Shown here in pieces: positions 27,803-36,913 of a stretch of DNA of 64,000 bases; positions within the stretch are counted from its first letter, which is position 1, and each line of letters opens with the position of its first letter. The stretch lies in NCBI RefSeq assembly GCF_014336955.1, contig NZ_QRAI01000003.1:124001-188000 (forward strand), read 5' to 3'. This DNA is from Saccharophagus sp. K07. Its GTDB lineage: Bacteria > Pseudomonadota > Gammaproteobacteria > Pseudomonadales > Cellvibrionaceae. Below the pieces are notes generated by a model that worked only from the letters and a program-made list of their open reading frames with translations, was not told the DNA's origin and searched no databases. A program made the position numbers and the translations under genes.

Positions 27803-28699
27803 TCAACCCTTCTTTCTTGCTTTTGCAAATTCAATAAAGTCTTTGATGTAGCGAATTGCCAAATCGTCTTTGCGAACACCTACAAAAATCTGCTTGGGAA
27901 CACCCTTCTTCCCCAAGCGTACGGGAACAATATTTAACTTTTCGGCGTACTCTTCCACCAACCAGCGCGGCAGTGCGGTTACACCGCGCCCACTTGCCAC
28001 CATTTGCAGCATGACATCGGTGGTTTCAATCAGTTTGTGGCTTTTAGGTGCTATGCCGGCCGGCATTAGGAATAAGCTGAAAATATCCAACCGCTCTTTT
28101 GCCACCGGATAAGTGATAAGCACTTCGTCACTGAGTGCTTCTGGATTGACATAGTCGGTTTTCGCCAGGCGATGTTTATTGTTCACAACCAACACCTGCT
28201 CATAATCAAAAACAGGCTCGAAATGTAATTCTTCTTTATATAAGGGATCGGGCGTTACCAGCATATCGATTTCATAACCGAATAATGCGCCCATGCCGCC
28301 GAACTGAAACTTCTGTTTTACATCCACATCCACATCTGGCCACGATTCCAAATAGGGACCCACCAATTTAATCAGCCACTGATAGCACGGGTGGCACTCC
28401 ATACCTATACGTAAATTGCCCCGCTCGCCCCGTGCAAATTGCTTCAACCTGTCTTCAGCATAGGCTAATTGCGGCTCCAAACGATTCGCCACACTTAGCA
28501 GGTATTCGCCAGCTTGGGTGAGAAACAGCTTTCTGGATTCGCGACGAAACAAAGTCACGCCCAGCTGATCCTCTAGCTTCTTAAGGGCATGACTAAGGGC
28601 AGACTGAGTGATATGCAGCGCGTCCGCAGCAGCGGTTAGTGAGCCGTGCTCCTGAATAGCAAGGACCATTGTGAGATGGGTGCGGTCAATAATAGCCAT
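27803..28699 (-). CDS. metR: LysR-type regulator, MetR-like
   Basis: The product has an N-terminal winged helix ('HGSLTAAADALHITQSALSHALKKLE') and a periplasmic-binding-protein-like effector domain. The start is set at ATG 28699 ('MAIIDRTHLTMV'), which matches MetR-type proteins opening 'IERTHL'; the frame extends to 28744. MetR senses homocysteine and activates methionine genes. Here it is divergent from mesX-mesD, which encode a methionine synthase, supporting a MetR role. The 230-base gap contains TGAA-N5-TCA sites resembling MetR boxes. The symbol is inferred from similarity and context. Confidence 0.85.
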   Translation of the reverse strand: MAIIDRTHLTMVLAIQEHGSLTAAADALHITQSALSHALKKLEDQLGVTLFRRESRKLFLTQAGEYLLSVANRLEPQLAYAEDRLKQFARGERGNLRIGMECHPCYQWLIKLVGPYLESWPDVDVDVKQKFQFGGMGALFGYEIDMLVTPDPLYKEELHFEPVFDYEQVLVVNNKHRLAKTDYVNPEALSDEVLITYPVAKERLDIFSLFLMPAGIAPKSHKLIETTDVMLQMVASGRGVTALPRWLVEEYAEKLNIVPVRLGKKGVPKQIFVGVRKDDLAIRYIKDFIEFAKARKKG

Positions 28700-28730
28700 A
28701 GCAAAACCATGAATGGGGTTCATATATTCA

Positions 28731-28743
28731 TGAAATATAATCA
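28731..28743. promoter_or_regulatory. metR: Candidate MetR-binding site 1
   Basis: TGAAATATAATCA fits the MetR consensus TGAANNTNNTTCA at 11 of 13 positions (counting N as matching). It lies just upstream of the preferred metR start and is flanked by TTCATGAA, so it may serve autoregulation. Confidence 0.35.
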
Positions 28744-28826
28744 TTTATATTCATGTTTTGTGCATATTAACACCATCGCGAACTGAGCGAACAGAGTTTC
28801 TAAGCACATCGGAAAATCCATAAGCA

Positions 28827-28839
28827 TGAATTCTTCTCA
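28827..28839. promoter_or_regulatory. mesX: Candidate MetR-binding site 2
   Basis: TGAATTCTTCTCA matches the MetR consensus TGAANNTNNTTCA at 11 of 13 positions (counting N as matching). It lies about 90 bases before the mesX start, a usual distance for LysR-type activation. Confidence 0.4.
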
Positions 28840-28930
28840 TCGACGCATTAAATAAGATCATTTTTATTCGCGCGACGCCGCGACTATAAATAGACCTTGC
28901 CGTCGGGTTAAAAAATCAAGGTCAATTGCG

Positions 28931-29908
28931 ATGAGTAACGATTTCAACTATTCCATCAAACGAATTCGTTTTGATGAAAACTATATTCCTGCCGAAAGCA
29001 CTCGCCTTACCACCAACTTTGCCAATCTGGCCAGAGGGGAAAATCGTCAGGAGAATTTGCGCAACACCCTGCAGATGATCAACAACCGTTTTAATAGCCT
29101 TGCACATTGGGATAACCCCAATGGGGACCGTTATTCCGTTGAGCTTGAGATTATTTCCGTTGGTGTTGACATTAAAGGAAACGGTGATGAGTTCCCTATG
29201 ATTGAAATGCTGAGGACGCACATTATTGATCACCAGAATAATCAACGCTTCGAAGGCATTGTTGGCAACAACTTTTCTTCTTTCGTGAGAGATTATGATT
29301 TTAGTGTATTGCTGTTGGCCCATAACAAAGACCAAGCGAAATTCAGCGTTCCAGACACGTTTGGCGATCTGCACAGCAAACTTTTCAAAGGGTTCCTAAA
29401 TGCAGATATTTATAAGCAGAATTTCACCAAGAGGCCGGTTATTTGCTTGAGCGTATCAAACAGCAAGACCTATTACCGAACCGAGAATCAGCATCCCATA
29501 TTGGGAGTTGAATATCGGCAAAGCGAGTTTTCTCTAACCGACGCATACTTCCAAAAAATGGGCTTAAAAGTGCGGTATTTTATGCCGCCGGGCAGCGTAG
29601 CGCCTTTGGCATTCTATTTTGGCGGCGATTTGCTAGCTGATTACACCAACCTTGAGCTGGCCAGCACCATCAGTACGATGGAATCTTTTCAGAAGATCTA
29701 CCGCCCTGAAATTTATAACGCCAACTCACCGGCGGGATACTGTTACCAACCCAGTTTAAATAACTCGGACTACTCATTGACCAAAATCGTTTACGACCGA
29801 GAGGAACGCAGCCAACTTGCGGTTAAGCAGGGAAAATTCACGGAAGAACACTTCATCAAACCCTATCAGCAGGTGCTGAAAAAATGGATCGAGAGTTCTT
29901 CTCTTTAA
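28931..29908 (+). CDS. mesX: MesX, DUF1852 partner of methionine synthase MesD
   Basis: This 325-residue cytosolic protein matches the DUF1852 family: 'RIRFDENYIPAESTRLTTNFANLARG' at the start and 'LLLAHNKDQAKFSVPDTFGDLHSKLF' in the middle. DUF1852 proteins (MesX) are known to be needed for MesD-type, folate-independent methionine synthesis, which depends on oxygen. It is followed 28 bases later by mesD and is divergent from the MetR-like regulator, the arrangement expected for this pathway. No transmembrane segments are present. Its chemical role is not settled in the literature I know. Confidence 0.9.
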   Translation: MSNDFNYSIKRIRFDENYIPAESTRLTTNFANLARGENRQENLRNTLQMINNRFNSLAHWDNPNGDRYSVELEIISVGVDIKGNGDEFPMIEMLRTHIIDHQNNQRFEGIVGNNFSSFVRDYDFSVLLLAHNKDQAKFSVPDTFGDLHSKLFKGFLNADIYKQNFTKRPVICLSVSNSKTYYRTENQHPILGVEYRQSEFSLTDAYFQKMGLKVRYFMPPGSVAPLAFYFGGDLLADYTNLELASTISTMESFQKIYRPEIYNANSPAGYCYQPSLNNSDYSLTKIVYDREERSQLAVKQGKFTEEHFIKPYQQVLKKWIESSSL

Positions 29909-29936
29909 ATGATTAAAAGTCGATGAGAATCTGAAT

Positions 29937-31034
29937 ATGAAAACTTTACTTCCCACTTCCACGGCTGGCAGCTTGCCGAAACCGTCCTGGCTGGCAGAAC
30001 CAGAAAAACTGTGGTCTCCATGGAGACCACAAGGTGACGAATTAATCGAAGCCAAACAGGATGCTCTGCGCTTATCATTGCAGGAGCAGTTGCACGCAGG
30101 TCTCGATATTGTCGGCGACGGCGAGCAAACCCGGCAGCATTTCGTAACAACCTTTATTGAACATCTAAGCGGCGTTGATTTTGAAAAACGTGAGACGGTA
30201 AGGATTCGCAATCGCTACGACGCCAGTGTTCCGACCGTAGTGGGTTCTGTGGCTCGAGAAAAGCCTGTATTTGTCGAAGACGCCAAGTTTTTGCGTCAAC
30301 TGACTCGGCAGCCGATCAAATGGGCATTACCAGGGCCTATGACCATGATCGACACCCTGTACGACAATCACTATAAAAGTCGGGAAAAACTCGCTTGGGA
30401 GTTCGCCAAAATTCTCAATCAAGAAGCCAAAGAATTGGAGGCTGCTGGGGTTGATATTATTCAGTTTGACGAGCCCGCCTTTAATGTCTTTTTTGACGAG
30501 CTCAATGATTGGGGTGTTGCGACCTTGGAAAGAGCGCTCGAAGGGCTGAAATGTGAGACGGCCGTGCATATTTGTTACGGCTATGGCATTAAAGCCAACA
30601 CCGACTGGAAAAAATCTTTGGGCTCCGAGTGGCGTCAATACGAGCAAGCATTTCCTAAACTGCAAAAATCCAAGATCGATATAGTTTCACTGGAATGCCA
30701 CAACTCGCGCGTTCCTATGGAACTTATCGAATTGATTCGAGGTAAAAAAGTGATGGTGGGAGCCATTGATGTGGCCTCCAACACCATTGAAACCCCGAAA
30801 GAAGTCGCCAATACCTTGCGCAAGGCCTTGCAGTTTGTGGACGCGGATAAGCTCTATCCATCCACTAATTGCGGCATGGCGCCGCTGGCGCGCTCCGTAG
30901 CCCGGGGCAAGCTACACGCTTTATGCGCGGGTGCAGAACTCGTCCGGAAAGAGCTTTCCCTCAAAGAATCCAATGTATTGACTTGTGTTCAGGTCACAGA
31001 GGATATTCAAGCAGGAGAATATGGGCGATGTTAA
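29937..31034 (+). CDS. mesD: MesD, core MetE-like methionine synthase
   Basis: The 365-residue protein corresponds to the C-terminal catalytic barrel of cobalamin-independent methionine synthase only; full MetE has about 750 residues. It opens with 'LPTSTAGSLPKPSWLAEPEKLWSPW', and the zinc-site pieces are visible: His/Cys in 'AVHICYGYG', Glu in 'VSLECHNSR' and Cys in 'PSTNCGMAPLARS'. Together with MesX it forms the MesD system, which uses a methyl donor other than methyl-tetrahydrofolate. The 3' end overlaps the convergent CPBP gene by 41 bases. Confidence 0.92.
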   Translation: MKTLLPTSTAGSLPKPSWLAEPEKLWSPWRPQGDELIEAKQDALRLSLQEQLHAGLDIVGDGEQTRQHFVTTFIEHLSGVDFEKRETVRIRNRYDASVPTVVGSVAREKPVFVEDAKFLRQLTRQPIKWALPGPMTMIDTLYDNHYKSREKLAWEFAKILNQEAKELEAAGVDIIQFDEPAFNVFFDELNDWGVATLERALEGLKCETAVHICYGYGIKANTDWKKSLGSEWRQYEQAFPKLQKSKIDIVSLECHNSRVPMELIELIRGKKVMVGAIDVASNTIETPKEVANTLRKALQFVDADKLYPSTNCGMAPLARSVARGKLHALCAGAELVRKELSLKESNVLTCVQVTEDIQAGEYGRC

Positions 31035-31821
31035 CCCCAAAATGAGTAGCCATGCTCGCAAGCAGACTTCTCGTCCACGCATACACTGCTGCGTAGATGA
31101 AACCTGCGAATAAGAACAGAAAAAATACCAGCCCTGTTGCCCCTGCGTGCGCTAAAGCAAAAAGCAAGGAAGCTATTACGATGCCCACGCAGATTCCTAA
31201 CCGCTTATTCTTGAAAAATCTTTCTATCTGAGATTGCAGCATTAGTCGGAAAAAAGCTTCTTCAGACAGAACCGTCACCAGCAAGTTGACCACGACAAAA
31301 TAAAGAATCCCGTCGGGAATCTTAGGCTTCCAACCCACGCCATAAAATGCAAATGCCGTAAATAAAATTGCGCCCACCCCAACCAGAGCAACAACCATTT
31401 GCGAGAGTAAAGACCGCTCACCTACTAGTGTCGAGCGATGATGCCGCAATCCCAGCCCTAACCAGATAACGACAAGATATCCACCAATGGCTTTGCTTAA
31501 ATTCACATAAAGTGAAAAAGGCTCTCCCCCTTCGTACAGCGCTCCAGGATTCCATATCAATGGATAGGAAAATCCTTTGGGCCTAAAAATAGCCACAAAG
31601 AAGCCAATTAACACCGTCGGAACCAGAATGGCCGCAATTAACGCTCTATGCGAACCATCGGTCGTCGTTAAGTAATAAAGCCCAATCGCAAAGGGAAGCA
31701 GCAAGGCTGCGTTGATAAGGGGCATCCAGCCTAAAACAACGAATAAAATTGTCGCAACTGCGATTATCGCAGATGCCGATAGCACCGGGGCCGGCAAATG
31801 CCGTCGAGTATTATGAATCAC
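30994..31821 (-). CDS. CPBP family intramembrane metalloprotease
   Basis: The 275-residue protein has about eight transmembrane helices. The Abi/CPBP active-site motifs are present: Glu187-Glu188 and Arg192 in 'SEEAFFR', His225 in 'LLFALAHAG' and a late 'HFGVNIAH'. Relatives process prenylated proteins or peptides, or protect against self-made bacteriocins; the substrate here is unknown. It is convergent with mesD and overlaps it by 41 bases. The next gene on the same strand, encoding a TIR-like protein, ends 59 bases upstream of its start, so they may share a transcript. Confidence 0.88.
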   Translation of the reverse strand: MIHNTRRHLPAPVLSASAIIAVATILFVVLGWMPLINAALLLPFAIGLYYLTTTDGSHRALIAAILVPTVLIGFFVAIFRPKGFSYPLIWNPGALYEGGEPFSLYVNLSKAIGGYLVVIWLGLGLRHHRSTLVGERSLLSQMVVALVGVGAILFTAFAFYGVGWKPKIPDGILYFVVVNLLVTVLSEEAFFRLMLQSQIERFFKNKRLGICVGIVIASLLFALAHAGATGLVFFLFLFAGFIYAAVYAWTRSLLASMATHFGVNIAHILLLEYPL

Positions 31822-31880
31822 TATCTTTAATCCAGATCAGGTAAGGAAGTGTTACCGACAATGAACTACGTATTCGAGCC

Positions 31881-32486
31881 CTAGACTTTCCCTATCGCTC
31901 TGGTCAATTCCGAAAATGCACTTTCCGTAATAACAAAATCGCCTTTATCCCACGTTAATCCTTTTTGTCCGCCGGGTGTTTTTGCGGCTCTAATTCGTTT
32001 GACGTTGGGGGCACCTTGGGCCTCGAGAGCGGCGGCATCAGCAAGTTCGAGGATAATCCCCCGCAAAGGGCGATCAGGTGTTCGGGATTTGGTTTCTTTA
32101 ATGTAGTTGTTCCATTCTTTTATACAGTTAAGGCTTTCTGGAAATTCACTGGTGTACACGAAGACCATCGCACTTGCCTCAGACATGGCAGTTGCATAAA
32201 GGCTTTCCCAGGCCTCGATGCGTGCGCCAATCGGTACAGCGCCGGTAGGCGATCGCATATGAGGTCGCTTGTCCGGCGATACGTGTGCAGTTTCCCCTTT
32301 CTGCTCGCGTTCGCCAAAATCAACTGCATGGTCTGTTGCGCCAGCCCGGGCGACAACGGAATCCAGATACACTGCTTTGTGATGGTACAAATCATAATGC
32401 TTCATCAGCCGATCCCTTAACCAATGAGCGAAGGTGGACCCGTGATTTGGCATAGCAAAACTGAGCAGAATTTTTGTATCTGACAT
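31881..32486 (-). CDS. TIR-like domain protein
   Basis: This 201-residue soluble protein has a TIR-type order of elements. It opens with a first strand 'KILLSFAMP' and a helix 'FAHWLRDRLMKHY'. A second strand 'AVYLDS' is followed by a long polar loop. Then come a helix with 'IEAWESLYATAMSEA', a strand 'AMVFVYTSEF' and the 'ESLNCIKEW' element (TIR domains commonly have S/W..C..E here), and a last strand 'LRGIILEL'. Glu91 or Glu94 could be the NADase catalytic Glu. No effector domain is attached. The family call is by eye. If right, it could be part of an anti-phage or effector system. Confidence 0.55.
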   Translation of the reverse strand: MSDTKILLSFAMPNHGSTFAHWLRDRLMKHYDLYHHKAVYLDSVVARAGATDHAVDFGEREQKGETAHVSPDKRPHMRSPTGAVPIGARIEAWESLYATAMSEASAMVFVYTSEFPESLNCIKEWNNYIKETKSRTPDRPLRGIILELADAAALEAQGAPNVKRIRAAKTPGGQKGLTWDKGDFVITESAFSELTRAIGKV

Positions 32487-32799
32487 GATCGATATCCCTT
32501 AAAGGTAATAAAGTACAAATTGCGAGACAGATTTATCTGACTGAATCCCTCAATATTCGATCAACAATCAGTAATCGCTGGCCCAGACATACGAGAAGTT
32601 TACGGATAGTACTTTATAAATGCTTTGAGGGCCCACACCGCCGTAAAACGCTTGTTTGAGTTGGGGCTGGCTTTCTTGTCTTCATAAAGCTCTGAATTTG
32701 TTCATCCAATTGTTGGCAATATGGGCTAAAGTGCCCTGCCCTGCTCCCGCAGCCAAGGCAGAAGCGAAGACATAACGTTTAATCAATTAGGGAATTTTT
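32487..32799. other. Intergenic stretch, nothing recognised
   Basis: The gap is divergent between the TIR-like gene and the Nudix fragment and should hold both promoters. No RNA gene, attC site or strong hairpin could be supported. Confidence 0.4.
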
Positions 32800-32952
32800 G
32801 TGACAAAGATTAGAGCCAAGTCGGTGTGTGTATTTCGCCACCAAAACAAAATTTTGCTTACGGAAGGCTATGACCCCACGAAAAATGAGCATTATCTGAT
32901 TCCGCTAGGTGGGGGCATTGAGTTTGGTGAAACCTCCGAGCGAGCGGCGATA
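32800..32952 (+). pseudogene. Nudix hydrolase, 5' fragment cut by an IS3 element
   Basis: The frame starts at GTG 32800 (AGGGA upstream): 'MTKIRAKSVCVFRHQNKILL' followed by 'YLIPLGGGIEFGETSERAAI'. It is the start of a Nudix domain and stops being Nudix exactly at 32952, inside the Nudix box, just before the expected REUXEE catalytic residues. The inverted repeat of the IS3 element begins at 32953. The bases on the far side of the element (34211 on) do not continue the Nudix fold, so the rest of the gene was lost. Confidence 0.85.
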
Positions 32953-32981
32953 TGTAGTGGTCAAGTGAATTTGGCCACGAT

Positions 32982-34138
<1,157 letters not shown>

Positions 34139-34263
34139 TGGACACCTATTGGTTGAATGAAGTGATAATATCACTTCCAATTAGGTGGCCAAATTCACTA
34201 TGCCACTACAATCTCCGTCACCATTGGGGCAGGCGAAACATAGGCATTATTGGCCAACGTTTA

Positions 34264-34914
34264 CTACGATCTATCTAGTAATGCGAAGTTTCCGTCGCTG
34301 ACGGCCAGATAAATTGACGGATTTCCGTCTTGTCCTGTCAATGTAACAATCACAGCGGTAGATATGTTGCTTTTCCAGTGATTTACCAAAATAGATTGGT
34401 CTTCAAATGTAAGCGACAATCGTTCGATAATCCTTGGTAGCTCACCACCAAAGGATTCTATTTTTTTACAGTTCTTCCAAGGGTTAGAAACGTGGAGAAT
34501 GCCTCCACATCTCTCATAGAGCTTACTTAGTTGCTTTATGGAGTATACCTGCTTTTTATCCAAGGGTTGTATGACTTTGGTGCCGTCGACTGCTCTTATT
34601 TCTTTCTGTATTGGCTCAAAAAACAGATCCGGATTTAACTTTAAAAGGTTGTTTAGAATTTCTCTCCCATTCCAATCATTCAGGAAGTCCGCATTCGCTG
34701 ATTCTCGATATTTTCTGTAGGAGTCTTTTTGCAAGGACATCAGAGAAAAGGCAAATGTCTCTATGATTTTTCTAATATGAAGGGCAGTGTTTTCAATTTG
34801 GAATCTATCTTTTTTTGATCCATTTTCCTTGATATATGAAAGTCGGGCTTTAAGCTCAAGCATCTGCTGAACATATTTTTCTAAATTCTTTCTATCCCTT
34901 ATTTCAAGTGTCAT
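34264..34914 (-). CDS. Hypothetical soluble protein
   Basis: The 216-residue product is AT-rich, charged, and has no signal peptide or transmembrane segment. The first half is helical ('LEKYVQQMLELKARL', 'HIRKIIETFAFSLMS') and the second half has strands ('STAVIVTLTGQDGNPSIYLAV'). I recognise no family. It lies directly beyond the IS3 element and upstream of it is an exported protein gene on the same strand. The low G+C suggests horizontal acquisition. Confidence 0.65.
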   Translation of the reverse strand: MTLEIRDRKNLEKYVQQMLELKARLSYIKENGSKKDRFQIENTALHIRKIIETFAFSLMSLQKDSYRKYRESANADFLNDWNGREILNNLLKLNPDLFFEPIQKEIRAVDGTKVIQPLDKKQVYSIKQLSKLYERCGGILHVSNPWKNCKKIESFGGELPRIIERLSLTFEDQSILVNHWKSNISTAVIVTLTGQDGNPSIYLAVSDGNFALLDRS

Positions 34915-34943
34915 ACGGTATGGATTTTAATTGCCTTAAGAAT

Positions 34944-35477
34944 TTATTCGCTTGGAAGTTGTAGAAGTCCGCTTGTTGCCAACTTTCTCCAGATATCAAT
35001 ATATGTTTGTTGGGCTGATAGATTTGCCATACAGACCTCAAGCGTCTTGGAAATGTCTGAGATGAAAACCGCTGCGCCAGCCGATTTGTCTGATTCTAAG
35101 TCCGCAAGCAGCACTGTTCGTCTTGTTTTCGGAAGTTCGCCCCCAAAAATCTTTGAAAAATTCCAAACAGCATCAAATTTTTCCGGTGTAGTTTTTTCAT
35201 TTATTTCACTGACTACCATAGATAAAATAACAGCCAATTCTGCTCCGTTTGCCAGCTCAGCAAGCTGCTGTGACCGGGCTGGGTGGGATTTCGCTAATAT
35301 TTCTGCCATCAAATCATATGACGCAGCACACATTGCCCAAGCTTCAGCTTGCCGATTAGGATCTTCTATATAAAGAAAGCCTCTGGAGTCATCTACATAG
35401 CTTTTAGCCACATATTCCTCGGCATTTGCAGAGTTTTGCAATATAAGCAGTAAAACAAAGAATATATATTTATTCAC
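34944..35477 (-). CDS. Hypothetical exported protein
   Basis: The start is taken as GTG 35477, giving 177 residues with a clean signal peptide ('VNKYIFFVLLLILQNSANA', cleavage before 'EEYVAK'). The frame stays open to 35555 without a signal-like start. The mature part is mostly helical with three Cys residues. I recognise no family. It precedes the hypothetical gene at 34264-34914 by about 30 bases on the same strand, so they may be co-transcribed. Confidence 0.65.
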   Translation of the reverse strand: MNKYIFFVLLLILQNSANAEEYVAKSYVDDSRGFLYIEDPNRQAEAWAMCAASYDLMAEILAKSHPARSQQLAELANGAELAVILSMVVSEINEKTTPEKFDAVWNFSKIFGGELPKTRRTVLLADLESDKSAGAAVFISDISKTLEVCMANLSAQQTYIDIWRKLATSGLLQLPSE

Positions 35478-35627
35478 GGGACACCACCGACTGCGAATAT
35501 AGCTCTGGCTTTTCGCGTACATTATTAGCGTAGGTGGCGCGTTACCCCTTAGCAAATGCGCTTATCTGCAAAAAAGTGTTTTGAATCTCGTTCATACCAG
35601 AGTTTTGAGCGGCGTTTGAAGTAAACC

Positions 35628-35665
35628 CCCTCCCCAACCTCCCGCTTTCCCAGGGGGAGGAGCCC
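35628..35665. repeat. Imperfect REP-like element
   Basis: The sequence 'cccctccccaacctcccgc', a short loop and 'agggggaggag' form an imperfect hairpin of the same type as the one at 23846-23887. The remainder of 35478-35845 shows no gene. Confidence 0.5.
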
Positions 35666-35845
35666 AAAAACACCACCCGCCCCCACCCCCTCTTTCCCCC
35701 TATAATTACCCCCAAAATGGCGCAATTGATCTTTTTAGCTTCGCCAAGGTCCGAGATCAGCCCTGACAGGCGCTGACACGTGACCAAACCCAACATGACA
35801 AAAAATGCCGGCGATAGCCGCCTTACAGAATAAAGAGCCTTTTAT

Positions 35846-36913
35846 ATGAGTTTTATCCCCCGCCACTGTTTGCTTGTTCCCGGTTTATTGCTCGCTCTGG
35901 GGCTGGTGAGTGGATGTGACAAGCAGGAAACGACGGCGACCAAGCCGCGTGCGGAGAACAAATCTCCGGTGTTAACCGCAACCGTAAGCTGGCAGCCGCG
36001 AATGACGTTGGTGGAGGCCGTTGGGACTTCGCGGGCGCGGAAGTCGGTGACTTTGTATCCCGAGGTGAGCGGCGAGGTGGCGGAGATTTTGTTTGAGACG
36101 GGTGCGCAGGTGGAAGCCGGGCAGCCGTTGGTGCAGTTGGATGCGCGCAATGAGCGGTTGGCGGTGGAACTGGCCGAAGTGGAGTTGGCGGAAGCCGAGC
36201 GGTTGTACAGCCGCTATAAACGCAGCGAGGGCGCGGGCGCGGTGACCAAGTCCATGCTGGATGACGCCAAGAGCGCGGTGGATAGAGCGCGCATCAACTT
36301 GCAGCGGGCGCAGGTGAATCTTACCTATCGCACCGTTCGCGCGCCCTTTACCGGCCATGTGGGCCTGACGGATTTGGATCGCGGCGCGCGCGTCGAACCC
36401 TCTACGCCGATTGTCACCCTGGACGATCGCAGTGAGTTGCTGGTGACCTTTAATGTGCCGGAGATGTTTTACGGTCAGGTGACCCAGGGGCAGTGGATCG
36501 AGCTGTCCACCTGGTCCGGCCGGGAGCGCAGTAACGGTCAGGTGATTGATGTGGACAGCCGGGTGGATGCGCAGACCCGTGCTTTTACCGTGCGCGCCCG
36601 TGTGCCCAATACGGCGGACACTTTGCGGCCCGGCATGAGCTTTCGCATTCAGTTACAGCTCGCCGGCGGGGAATTCCCGGTGATTCCGGAGGTGGCGCTG
36701 CAGTGGGGTGGCGATGGCGCTTATGTGTGGGCGGTGAAGAACGGTGTAGCAGTGCGCGTGCCGGCCACCATTGTGCAGCGTCTGCAGGGACAGATTCTGG
36801 TGGATGCGGATTTACCCGAGGGCACGATTATAGTGACCGAAGGCATTCAACGGCTGCGCGAAGGCCAGCCAGTGATCGACGTATCTGAGCGCCTGGTGGA
36901 GATTGGCCGATGA
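35846..36913 (+). CDS. RND efflux periplasmic adaptor lipoprotein (MFP)
   Basis: The 355-residue protein is the membrane-fusion component linking an inner-membrane RND pump to an outer-membrane channel. It has a lipobox ('LALGLVSGC'), a lipoyl/hairpin region ('SVTLYPEVSGEVAEILFETGAQVEAGQPL' with a coiled coil to 'YRTVRAPFTGHVG'), a beta-barrel domain ('VEPSTPIVTLDDRS', 'FRIQLQL') and a membrane-proximal domain. Its stop overlaps the RND pump start (ATGA). No outer-membrane factor gene is present, so it probably uses a TolC-type protein encoded elsewhere. Confidence 0.94.
   Translation: MSFIPRHCLLVPGLLLALGLVSGCDKQETTATKPRAENKSPVLTATVSWQPRMTLVEAVGTSRARKSVTLYPEVSGEVAEILFETGAQVEAGQPLVQLDARNERLAVELAEVELAEAERLYSRYKRSEGAGAVTKSMLDDAKSAVDRARINLQRAQVNLTYRTVRAPFTGHVGLTDLDRGARVEPSTPIVTLDDRSELLVTFNVPEMFYGQVTQGQWIELSTWSGRERSNGQVIDVDSRVDAQTRAFTVRARVPNTADTLRPGMSFRIQLQLAGGEFPVIPEVALQWGGDGAYVWAVKNGVAVRVPATIVQRLQGQILVDADLPEGTIIVTEGIQRLREGQPVIDVSERLVEIGR

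Noticed and set aside
32690..32799. Possible integron attC site before the Nudix fragment
   Set aside because: Short GTT/AAC-like ends are present but no long imperfect palindrome joins them, and neighbouring genes are not in one orientation.
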